Below are positions 1-6,145 of a stretch of DNA of 6,155 nt, in pieces; position 1 is the first letter of the stretch; every line of letters starts with the position of its first letter. Source of the DNA: Treponema sp. (GTDB lineage: Bacteria; Spirochaetota; Spirochaetia; Treponematales; Breznakiellaceae); NCBI GenBank assembly GCA_031259035.1, contig JAIRLZ010000085.1:1-6155 (forward strand), read 5' to 3'. The notes under the pieces were generated by a model. It had not been told where the DNA came from, did no database searches, and was given only the letters and a program-made list of their open reading frames with translations. The translations under genes and the position numbers were made by a program.

Positions 1-1831
1 CTGTTTCCAGTGGGGCGGTTTCCTCTACAGGGGACGCCTGTTGTACATGCGATCTGGCAGGCAGGTTAAACAGAACCCCCAATTCGCTTATAACGGCGAC
101 AACGCCGCCAGCGGCAATGCTGTCATCGCCTGATCCAAGGTAAAACGCCGCGGCTCCGCTTAAAGGTTCCGCGAGTACAATCGGTTCCGTATATGTTTCC
201 GTATGTTCCTCAAATGAAATATCCGCGCGCAGATAATTTTCTTCGGTGGTAATAACAAGGGAGACAACTGGAAAAGCGTGGTTTTCGATTTCCTGTTTTT
301 CATCGTCATCGCCGGATATGGTTGAAGCGAATTCTTCTCCATCCGGCCGCCTTGCGGGTTTGATTGCCGGCAGGCGCACCGCTTTTATCAGCGAATCTTC
401 TTCACCGGCATTTAAAAGCAGTTCCAGCCACCCGTCTTTCGAGACCACGCTGACCATTACGGGCGCGAGACCGGCGCTCTCCGTTGCGTAAGCGTAATAT
501 GCGCGGACGATAGTTCCGTCTCCCACGAGGTTTAGGCGAAATTCCAGTTTGTCCGTTCTTGCGGGAAGACTTTCCGGCGGGACTCCGCCGTCAGACTCTT
601 CTTCCATGTCCATAGGCGGCGGCTTTGAAATCAGGTACCTATCCTTTCCTATGGAGAGACCGTACGTATACACCGCCGGCGCCCATTGAGGAGTTGTTTC
701 CATGCGGGATTGCAGGGGCGGTCCGCCCTTTTTGTCCAAAAGATCGCCCTGAAGCGCATACCAATGGGTAAACACCTTCGACTTTTCGGCAGAATACCCA
801 TTTTCCGCTTCTTTCGTCGTTATGGGGATTGAAATTGTTCCGGCTATGCCGTTGACTTTTTGAGTTCCTTCAAAAGGAGGAAGCGGAAACACTTCGGCTT
901 TGATGTTTTTGAAGCCGGCAAGCTCCGGAGCCTTCCATAGCATTCGGTTCGCTCCTTCAGAAACTTTTCCCTCATGGAATATCTTGCCGCCGTCAGACCA
1001 TACGACATAGGGCTCGAGCGGTTCATCCCAGAGAACAGGGACTTCAAGCAAAATATAAGCGCCGGCTTTTGCCATGCGCGCGTCTGACTGACCGGGCAGG
1101 TATACCTGCGGATCTTTGACGGCAAAACGCGCCTCAGCCAAAAAATAGAACGATTTTTCCGTAGACGAGAGCGGCGTCCCGTCTTTTCCAACAACCTGCA
1201 AGATCATAGAGTATTGACCTATGCCAAGCGTTTCAGGCAGGGTAAACGCGGGCAATTCCATAGTCCGCGCCGGAACAAAAATCGGTTTGTTCTCCGTCCA
1301 ATGTACAAAAGAACTTTCCTCTGGTTTTATTGGAACATCTCCATCCACTACAGCGGAGATTTCCTCTGCCGGAACGTCTTCTCCATCCGCCGCGCCGGGA
1401 ATTTCCGTTTCGTCCGCCGCCGCGTCTGTAGGATCAAACGTATACTCACGTTCTTCCGCCCGTATTTTTACCGGAACATCTTCTCTGTCCTCCGTGTCCG
1501 TAGAATGCATGAACATATACTCAAGTTTTTCCTCCCGTATTGCGTCGCTCGCCGTCTGCATATCTGTGGGACGCAGAAAAATCTGAAAACCCATTATATC
1601 GGGATATTCCTTCGGGAGTGAATACACAAAATAAGGGCGAAGCGTATCTTTGCTGTTGATAATGGGGGAGCTGTCTATGGACTGCTGCTTGTCAACGAGA
1701 AATACATTCATCTCGTAAGAGCTTAGAGGGAAAAGAACTACAGAATCCAGAGAAGCGTCATTGCATGCGGTGAGAAAAAAAAACGGAAAAATTGAGAAAA
1801 CGCCAAGAATGCCGCTTCTTTTTATTTTCAT
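1..1831 (-). CDS. Large predicted lipoprotein of unknown function, 3' end outside the window
   Basis: I do not recognise the family. The reading frame is open for 610 codons from the ATG at 1831 to the window edge, with no stop, so the C-terminus is missing. Residues 1-23 form a lipoprotein signal peptide: basic MKIKR, a hydrophobic stretch rich in Phe, and the lipobox LTAC, predicting lipidation at Cys23 and export to a membrane surface. Residues 98-173 are strongly acidic and made of degenerate repeats. Residues 200-335 alternate beta-like and turn segments (GQYSMILQVVGKDG, YVVWSDGG, MLWKAPELAGFKNIKAEVFP). Residues 355-590 begin HWYALQGDLLD and end VVAVISELGVLFN, which vaguely resembles a concanavalin/LamG-type jelly roll; this is an inference from pattern only. 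Two more acidic patches lie at 408-414 and 507-514. The lipobox fixes the start, although no Shine-Dalgarno sequence precedes it. The gene lies 40 bases after gyrB on the same strand and may be partly co-transcribed. Confidence is high for a lipoprotein gene and low for any role. Confidence 0.88.
   Translation of the reverse strand, partial: MKIKRSGILGVFSIFPFFFLTACNDASLDSVVLFPLSSYEMNVFLVDKQQSIDSSPIINSKDTLRPYFVYSLPKEYPDIMGFQIFLRPTDMQTASDAIREEKLEYMFMHSTDTEDREDVPVKIRAEEREYTFDPTDAAADETEIPGAADGEDVPAEEISAVVDGDVPIKPEESSFVHWTENKPIFVPARTMELPAFTLPETLGIGQYSMILQVVGKDGTPLSSTEKSFYFLAEARFAVKDPQVYLPGQSDARMAKAGAYILLEVPVLWDEPLEPYVVWSDGGKIFHEGKVSEGANRMLWKAPELAGFKNIKAEVFPLPPFEGTQKVNGIAGTISIPITTKEAENGYSAEKSKVFTHWYALQGDLLDKKGGPPLQSRMETTPQWAPAVYTYGLSIGKDRYLISKPPPMDMEEESDGGVPPESLPARTDKLEFRLNLVGDGTIVRAYYAYATESAGLAPVMVSVVSKDGWLELLLNAGEEDSLIKAVRLPAIKPARRPDGEEFASTISGDDDEKQEIENHAFPVVSLVITTEENYLRADISFEEHTETYTEPIVLAEPLSGAAAFYLGSGDDSIAAGGVVAVISELGVLFNLPARSHVQQASPVEETAPLET
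1325..1540 (-). repeat. Degenerate acidic tandem repeat inside the lipoprotein gene
   Basis: Three in-frame copies decline in similarity. Unit 1 (1466-1540, 25 codons) starts IREEKLEY and ends EDVPVK. Unit 2 (1364-1465, 34 codons) starts IRAEEREY and ends GEDVPAE. Unit 3 (about 1325-1363) is a remnant with DGDVPIK. At DNA level the first bases of units 1 and 2 match at most positions (ATACGGGNGGAA, then TGAGTATA), and all three carry a GATGTTCC or GACGTTCC block. Unit lengths are multiples of three, so the frame is kept. The segment probably forms a flexible, negatively charged linker between the lipid anchor region and the folded part. Confidence 0.6.
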
Positions 1832-1840
1832 GTTGTTTTA

Positions 1841-1869
1841 AATATAACGCTAAATAGCATAAATTTCCA
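1841..1869 (-). promoter_or_regulatory. Candidate promoter for the lipoprotein gene
   Basis: On the minus strand TGGAAA (1869-1864) and TATATT (1846-1841) are separated by 17 bases. They match the sigma-70 consensus hexamers at 4 and 5 of 6 positions. The -10 ends nine bases before the ATG at 1831, so a transcript would start within a few bases of the start codon. The region is AT-rich, which makes chance matches likely, and read-through from gyrB is an alternative. Confidence 0.4.
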
Positions 1870-1871
1870 TT

Positions 1872-3818
1872 TTATACGTCTAAATTTGACGCCAAAAGAG
1901 CGTTTTCTTCGATAAACTCCCGACGGGGCGCCACATTTTCGCCCATCAGCATAGAAAATATCCGATCAGCCTCAATAGCGTCTTCCATGCGAATCTGCAC
2001 CATGTTCCGCTTGCCGGGATCCATGGTTGTTTCCCACAGTTGATCGGGGTTCATTTCACCCAAGCCCTTGTACCGCTGCAAGGCGACCTTGCCGGGCTCC
2101 CGCCCCGATTCGGCGAGTATGCGATCCTTTTCGGCGTCGTCATAGGCGTAGAAGTTCTTTTTCTCATAGCTCACTTTGTAGAGGGGCGGCATGGCGAGGT
2201 ATACATGCCCATACTCCAGAAGCGGCGTCATGTAGCGGAAAAAAAAGGTGAGGAGGAGGGTGCGGATGTGCGAACCGTCAACGTCGGCGTCCGCCATGAT
2301 CACGATCTTGTGGTAGCGTATCTTTTCAATCTTGAATTCCGCGCCCGCGCCGGCTCCGATGCTGGCGATAATCGGCTGCAATTTCTCGTTGGTGATGACC
2401 TTTTCGATGTGTGTTTTCTCCACGTTGAGCATCTTGCCCCAGAGCGAAAGAATAGCCTGATACTGGCGGTTGCGCCCCATTTTTGCGGAACCGCCCGCCG
2501 AGTCTCCTTCCACGATGAACAATTCGCAAAGCGAAGGGTCTTTTTCGGAACAGTCCGCGAGTTTTCCGGGCAATCCGGCGCTGTCCATGGCGTTCTTCCG
2601 CCGCGTGGCTTCCCTCGCCTGCCGCGCCGCAATGCGGGCTTTCGCCGCCAGCACGGACTTTTCAAGGATGCTGGCGATGACATCTGGATGCTGATCAAAA
2701 AAAATTTCAAGCTGTTCATACATCAGCGCGTCAATGATGCCCCGCACCTCGGAATTGCCGAGTTTGCTCTTGGTCTGACCCTCGAATTGGGGATTTGGCG
2801 CCTTGACGGACAAAACCGCAGTCAGCCCTTCGCGTACGTCCTCGCCGGAAAAACCTTCCTCAAATTTTTTGACCAGCTTTGATTTTTTTAGAAATTCGTT
2901 CAGGACGCGGGTGAGCGCCGACTTAAAACCCACCAAGTGAGTGCCGCCTTCGCGGGTGTTGATGTCGTTCACAAACGAGTACATGATTTCGTTGAACCCA
3001 TCATTATGTTGAATGGCAATTTCCGCTTCAATAGCGTCACGAACGCCGCTTATAAAAATCGGTTCTTTATAGAGAACGGTTTTTCCTTCGTTTAAGTACT
3101 GGACGAAACTTTTTACTCCGCCGTCGAATTTAAACTCATGAACCTTGGGCGTCGAAAGCCTCTCGTCCCGAATGGTTATTTTGAGACCTCTATTGAGGAA
3201 GGCGAGTTCCCGCAGCCGGTTGGAGAGCGCGTCAAAATTACACGCCGTCGTTTCCTTGAAAATGGAAGGGTCCGCCTTCCACCGGATAACCGTGCCATGT
3301 TTGGAGCCGCTTGCAGCGCTATCTTCCGGCGTCCACGGACAGGAAGACGCGCCGCATTCGTGGGTGGACGCTTCCGGTATGCCGATTGCATACCGCTGGG
3401 TGTAGATTTTGCCGTCTTTATGGACAAAGGCTTCGCACCACGTTGACAGCGCGTTCACCACAGACACGCCCACGCCGTGCAGTCCGCCAGAAACCTTGTA
3501 GGATTTTTTATCGAATTTACCGCCGGCGTGGAGGCGGGTCATAACGAGTTCAAGGGCGCTCACGTTTTCGCCTGCGTGCATGTCAATGGGAATTCCGCGT
3601 CCGTTGTCCTCCACCCTGACAACATCATCGCCTTCCAGTACCACGAGAATGCTGTCGCAATGCCCCTGCATCGCCTCGTCAATGGAATTGTCCACCACTT
3701 CAAACACGAGATGATGAAGCCCGTCTATCCCGGTTGTCCCAATATACATACCGGGTCTTTGCCTGACCGCTTCAAGCCCTTTCAAAACCTGTATACTTTC
3801 CGCTGAATATTCTGACAT
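1872..3818 (-). CDS. gyrB: DNA gyrase subunit B
   Basis: This is the ATPase subunit of DNA gyrase, which with GyrA (not in the window) introduces negative supercoils in the cytoplasm. The 648 residues are the compact form without the large C-terminal insert of E. coli GyrB. The GHKL ATPase domain covers roughly residues 1-220. Glu40 in FEVVDN matches the catalytic Glu42 of E. coli, Asn44 is the Mg ligand, DNGRGIP (71-77) is the N-box partner, and SGGLHGVGVSVVNALS (110-125) is the lid glycine motif. The transducer follows to about 400, with the ATP-contacting QTK at 348-350. The TOPRIM domain has EGDSAGG at 437-443 and the DADVDG acidic cluster at 510-515. The GyrA-contacting tail carries QRYKGLGEMN (581-590). 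The start is fixed by the conserved IQVLKGLEAVRQRPGMYIG at 9-27. Odd points are a loop about 13 residues longer than in E. coli near 150-175 with two Cys, Ser458 where Pro is usual, and Trp460 at the E. coli Lys447 position. A type IIA topoisomerase IV ParE is less likely given the GyrB-like motifs. Confidence 0.97.
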   Translation of the reverse strand: MSEYSAESIQVLKGLEAVRQRPGMYIGTTGIDGLHHLVFEVVDNSIDEAMQGHCDSILVVLEGDDVVRVEDNGRGIPIDMHAGENVSALELVMTRLHAGGKFDKKSYKVSGGLHGVGVSVVNALSTWCEAFVHKDGKIYTQRYAIGIPEASTHECGASSCPWTPEDSAASGSKHGTVIRWKADPSIFKETTACNFDALSNRLRELAFLNRGLKITIRDERLSTPKVHEFKFDGGVKSFVQYLNEGKTVLYKEPIFISGVRDAIEAEIAIQHNDGFNEIMYSFVNDINTREGGTHLVGFKSALTRVLNEFLKKSKLVKKFEEGFSGEDVREGLTAVLSVKAPNPQFEGQTKSKLGNSEVRGIIDALMYEQLEIFFDQHPDVIASILEKSVLAAKARIAARQAREATRRKNAMDSAGLPGKLADCSEKDPSLCELFIVEGDSAGGSAKMGRNRQYQAILSLWGKMLNVEKTHIEKVITNEKLQPIIASIGAGAGAEFKIEKIRYHKIVIMADADVDGSHIRTLLLTFFFRYMTPLLEYGHVYLAMPPLYKVSYEKKNFYAYDDAEKDRILAESGREPGKVALQRYKGLGEMNPDQLWETTMDPGKRNMVQIRMEDAIEADRIFSMLMGENVAPRREFIEENALLASNLDV

Positions 3819-3827
3819 GATGGTATA

Positions 3828-3856
3828 AGTATAGCAAATTTTGAGGGAAACGTGAA
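3828..3856 (-). promoter_or_regulatory. gyrB promoter with extended -10
   Basis: On the minus strand TTCACG (3856-3851) and TATACT (3833-3828) are separated by exactly 17 bases. A TG one base upstream of the -10 (3836-3835) makes it an extended -10. The -10 ends nine bases before the gyrB ATG at 3818, which places the transcription start about 0-5 bases from the start codon. No purine-rich ribosome site lies in between. gyrB promoters are often induced by DNA relaxation; that is family knowledge and not visible here. Confidence 0.7.
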
Positions 3857-3888
3857 GAGGGGGCGGAGATGCGTCATAACAGGAACGG

Positions 3889-4013
3889 CATACCCGAATC
3901 GCGGCGAAAAAGTCGGGTTATGGAAGGACAAAAGGGACGCCGATGACATGAAATGCTCTTCAAAAAAGAGCGTAAGACGGGTTTCCAGCGGCTTTTAGAA
4001 AAGGCGTTTTTTT
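3889..4013 (+). other. Three successive hairpins in the gyrB/HAD divergent spacer; candidate small RNA or attenuator
   Basis: Hairpin 1 is CATACCCGA (3889-3897) pairing with TCGGGTTATG (3913-3922), nine pairs with one bulged base. Hairpin 2 is a perfect six-pair stem, GCTCTT (3955-3960) with AAGAGC (3966-3971) and a five-base loop. Hairpin 3 (3989-4006) is followed by seven T. GTCAT (3873-3877) could also pair with ATGAC (3943-3947) and close a domain around hairpin 1. I see no protein-coding potential and no match to a riboswitch I know. No convincing plus-strand promoter lies upstream, so transcription is unproven. Confidence 0.3.
3989..4013 (+). terminator. Orphan terminator-like hairpin with T7 tract
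   Basis: CGGCTTT (3989-3995) pairs with AAAGGCG (4000-4006), with one G-G mismatch and the loop TAGA. TTTTTTT (4007-4013) follows directly. It reads on the plus strand, where no gene lies upstream because gyrB runs the other way, so it would end only an intergenic or antisense transcript. The stem is short and partly A-T, so its strength is doubtful. It overlaps the -35 and spacer of the candidate HAD promoter. Confidence 0.35.
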
Positions 4014-4021
4014 GATACACT
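3994..4021 (+). promoter_or_regulatory. Candidate promoter for the HAD phosphatase gene
   Basis: TTTAGA (3994-3999) and TACACT (4016-4021) are separated by 16 bases, and TG at 4013-4014 makes an extended -10. Each hexamer matches consensus at 4 of 6 positions. The -10 ends seven bases before the ATG at 4029, again predicting almost no leader, and no Shine-Dalgarno sequence is present. Confidence 0.4.
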
Positions 4022-4028
4022 TTCCGGC

Positions 4029-4931
4029 ATGATTGCAACGACACCTTCTTCCAATGATTTTTCCCACATAAAGGCTTTGGCGCTTGATTTGGACGGGACA
4101 TTGCTCCGTCCCGACAACACCGTGGGCGAACTGACTGTCAACACGCTCAAGGCGTGCCGCGAGCGGGGGCTTCATCTCATCGTTTGCACGGGCAGATCGC
4201 CTGAAGCGTCCGAGAAATACCGCGCCGCCATAGGCGCGGCGGGTCCAATGGTGTTTTTTAATGGAGTTGAAGTCACCGATGTTGACGCTCAAGGCGGCAG
4301 AAGCGGCGTCGTTTACACGTCCCTCGCGCGTTTTGACGTCATTGATTTCTGCGTTGATGTTTCGCGGAAAACCGGCGTCTATTTTCAGGTCTATTTTCCT
4401 GAAACCGATGGCGCGGAGGGGCGCGTGGGGAAAAGACCCCTGGCGGAGAGAGGCGGCGCGGAATGGGACATGTACGCCAAGCATACTGGATCGCCGCCGG
4501 TTGTCGCGGACATAAAACAAACGCTCGCCGCCTTCCGTGCGACCGCGAAACCGGAAACGGCCGGCTGTATCAAGGGCATGTTTCTTGCGGATCCCGCAAA
4601 ACTCGACGAGATTCGCCCGCTTCTCTCCGAACGCTTTGGCGATACGGTGTATATTACGAAGACGCTCGACACCTTTCTGGAGATCATGGCCACGGGAGTT
4701 TCCAAGGGAACCGGTCTTAAACTCGCGCTGGATCGGCTCTCGCTCACGGGTGAAAGCGTTCTCGCCTTCGGCGATGAGGAAAGCGATCTTTCCATGTTCG
4801 AAGCCGTCGGTTTTTCAGCCGCGCCCGCAAACGCCAAAGACAGGGTGAAAGCGGCGGCGCGCGTGGTTGTCAAAGCGAATGCGGAAGAGGGCGTAGCGCG
4901 GTTTCTGGAACAGGCTCTATTGAAGCTGTAG
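4029..4931 (+). CDS. Cof-type HAD-superfamily hydrolase (subfamily IIB phosphatase)
   Basis: This is a probable cytoplasmic phosphatase of 300 residues that acts on small phosphorylated metabolites such as sugar phosphates or nucleotides; the substrate cannot be read from sequence. The four HAD motifs are in order. Motif I is DLDGT (20-24), with Asp20 the nucleophile and Asp22 the acid/base. Motif II is CTGR (Thr54). Motif III is VSKGTGL (Lys226). Motif IV is GDEESD (Asp249 and Asp253, Mg ligands). The cap between motifs II and III (about 80-215) is the C2 type of the Cof/IIB group. FLEIMATGVSKG is the usual wording of that group. Motif IV has Ser252 where Asn is most common. ATG 4029 is the only usable start: the frame is closed by TAG at 3996 and nothing between them is a start codon. 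The gene diverges from gyrB and converges on nth, so it is probably transcribed alone. Confidence 0.9.
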   Translation: MIATTPSSNDFSHIKALALDLDGTLLRPDNTVGELTVNTLKACRERGLHLIVCTGRSPEASEKYRAAIGAAGPMVFFNGVEVTDVDAQGGRSGVVYTSLARFDVIDFCVDVSRKTGVYFQVYFPETDGAEGRVGKRPLAERGGAEWDMYAKHTGSPPVVADIKQTLAAFRATAKPETAGCIKGMFLADPAKLDEIRPLLSERFGDTVYITKTLDTFLEIMATGVSKGTGLKLALDRLSLTGESVLAFGDEESDLSMFEAVGFSAAPANAKDRVKAAARVVVKANAEEGVARFLEQALLKL

Positions 4932-4980
4932 GGTTTCCACCCACGCATTCGGCGGCGTACGCGGGCGGCGCCGGCGCGGT

Positions 4981-5646
4981 TTATCTCGACCGCTCCACCC
5001 CATTACGTTCGCAGTGTTTTTTTATCACGCATTTTGAGCAGAACGGACTCACGGGGCGGCAGACCCTCTGTCCGTATTGCACCAAAAGATCGTTGATGCG
5101 CTTCCAGTAAGGACGCGGAAGAATGTCCCGCAGCCGCATTTCAGTCTGTTCGGGATGGCGCGTCTTGACCCAGCCGGCGCGATTGTTTATCCGATGCACG
5201 TGAATGTCAACGCAGATGCCATCCATGTCAAAGGCTTCGGTAATAACCAGATTGGCGGTCTTTCGCCCAACGCCCGGCATGGCGAGAAGCGCGTCCATAT
5301 CCGCCGGAACCGCCCCTCCGTATTGGCTCTTGATGATGGCGGCGATTTTAAGGAGATTCGCGGCCTTGGTGCGGTAGAAGCCAGCGGGATACGCAAGCCG
5401 CTCGACCTCTTCCGCGCTTAACGCAAGCAAAGCCGTTGGCGTTGGGGCTTTTTCAAGCAGGGCTTTCGATGTCTTGAACGTTACATCATCCTTGGTTCGC
5501 AGACTCAGGATCGTGGACGCAAGCACAGCCCACGGATCCCGTTTGTAGGACGCCGCGACCGTGGTTACAGCCGGAAGCGCTTCGTGGAGTTCCCTCCGCC
5601 ATGTTTCAAGGGAAACGAAAATGTCATCCCATGTCGGGGCGCTCAT
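4981..5646 (-). CDS. nth: Endonuclease III, DNA glycosylase/AP lyase
   Basis: This is a base-excision repair enzyme that removes oxidised pyrimidines and cuts the strand at the resulting abasic site. Its 221 residues are close to the 211 of E. coli Nth. The helix-hairpin-helix is MPGVGRKTANLVI (123-135). Lys129 is the Schiff-base lysine (E. coli Lys120) and Asp147 in VDIHVHR is the catalytic aspartate (E. coli Asp138). The C-terminal [4Fe-4S] ligands Cys196, Cys203, Cys206 and Cys212 have the exact C-X6-C-X2-C-X5-C spacing. SLRTKD (48-53) replaces the E. coli SAQATD, with Arg at the position of Gln41; I have seen similar wording in other Nth branches. The intact active-site lysine and iron-sulfur cluster make MutY or an inactive homologue unlikely. 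The start overlaps the ispF stop as ATGA, and GGAG lies five bases upstream, so translation is probably coupled to ispF. Confidence 0.95.
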   Translation of the reverse strand: MSAPTWDDIFVSLETWRRELHEALPAVTTVAASYKRDPWAVLASTILSLRTKDDVTFKTSKALLEKAPTPTALLALSAEEVERLAYPAGFYRTKAANLLKIAAIIKSQYGGAVPADMDALLAMPGVGRKTANLVITEAFDMDGICVDIHVHRINNRAGWVKTRHPEQTEMRLRDILPRPYWKRINDLLVQYGQRVCRPVSPFCSKCVIKKHCERNGVERSR

Positions 5647-6131
5647 ATGCTCTCCAAAAGACAGACCGCGAGGGCTTCCACCGCGTTTCCCTGTCCTATC
5701 GCGTCAATTCCTTCATTGGTCTTGCCCTTCACCATGATCGCACCGGCGTCCGTTTCCAGCGCCTCGGCGAGAGCCGCGCGGATTTTCTCGCGGTGCGGGA
5801 GGATTTTTGGCGTCTCACACGTCACCACGCAGTCCACGTTGACAACGCGCCAGCCGCCGCTCTTCACGCGGTCAAACGCCCTCTTGAGCAAAAGCATCGA
5901 ATCCGCGCCTCTATACGCCGGATCCGCATCGGGGAAAAGCTCCCCGACATCGCCCGCGCCGGCCGCGCCGAGTATGGCGTCGATCACGGCGTGGGCAAGC
6001 GCGTCGGCGTCCGAGTGTCCAATTTCGCCTTTTTCGCAGGGGATTTCAACGCCGGCAAGCAGAAAACGGCGCCCCGGCGCAAGCTTGTGCAGATCCCGTC
6101 CCAAACCGATACGCGGCGTACCCTTAATCAT
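5643..6131 (-). CDS. ispF: 2-C-methyl-D-erythritol 2,4-cyclodiphosphate synthase
   Basis: IspF converts CDP-methylerythritol 2-phosphate to the cyclic diphosphate, releasing CMP, in the MEP pathway to isoprenoids. The family is a cytoplasmic homotrimer with a divalent metal at each active site. With the ATG at 6131 the protein has 162 residues, normal for the family. Metal ligands are Asp13 and His15 in GRDLH and His47 in ALAHAVID. HSDADAL (39-45), GDVGELFPDADP (60-71) and LPHREKI (111-117) are family signatures, and VKGKTNEG (134-141) is the CMP-side loop. A GTG three codons earlier (6140) is in frame, but AAGAGGTG overlaps it and is well placed for ATG 6131, so I prefer the ATG. The protein is free-standing, not the C-terminal half of an IspDF fusion, as far as the window shows. 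Residues equivalent to E. coli Phe7, Phe139, Arg142 and Glu144 are Arg12, Ala144, Gln147 and Asn149. It is the first visible gene of a pair with nth; the upstream neighbour is outside the window. Confidence 0.95.
   Translation of the reverse strand: MIKGTPRIGLGRDLHKLAPGRRFLLAGVEIPCEKGEIGHSDADALAHAVIDAILGAAGAGDVGELFPDADPAYRGADSMLLLKRAFDRVKSGGWRVVNVDCVVTCETPKILPHREKIRAALAEALETDAGAIMVKGKTNEGIDAIGQGNAVEALAVCLLESI
5650..5655 (-). promoter_or_regulatory. Ribosome binding site of nth
   Basis: GGAGAG (5655-5650, minus strand) lies within the last codons of ispF. Its GGAG core ends five bases before the nth ATG at 5646, which supports that start and re-initiation at the ATGA overlap. Confidence 0.7.
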
Positions 6132-6137
6132 GTTCCA

Positions 6138-6145
6138 CACCTCTT
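6138..6145 (-). promoter_or_regulatory. Ribosome binding site of ispF
   Basis: AAGAGGTG (6145-6138, minus strand) ends six bases before the ATG at 6131. It decides the start in favour of this ATG over the in-frame GTG at 6140, which lies inside the site. Confidence 0.7.

Noticed and set aside
844..1194. 116-codon minus-strand frame with many Arg and Lys
   Set aside because: It is a frame-shifted reading of the lipoprotein gene; the true frame is open throughout and has the lipobox.
2040..2882. 280-codon open frame on the plus strand, antisense to gyrB
   Set aside because: It lies wholly inside the well-conserved gyrB, has no recognisable domain, and is the expected shadow of a codon-biased gene.
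3819..4028. Replication origin next to gyrB
   Set aside because: No DnaA-box-like sequence (TTATCCACA type) or AT-rich unwinding region is visible, and dnaA, dnaN and recF are absent from the window.
3960..4520. 186-codon minus-strand frame across the start of the HAD gene
   Set aside because: It is antisense to a gene with all four HAD motifs and has no ribosome site or family resemblance.
4932..4980. GC-rich palindromes (GCGCCGGCGC at 4968-4977, CGGCG/CGCCG at 4950 and 4969) between the convergent HAD and nth genes, as a bidirectional terminator
   Set aside because: No T tract follows on either strand and the possible stems compete, so I cannot call a Rho-independent terminator. Such palindromes are expected by chance in a segment this rich in GGC.
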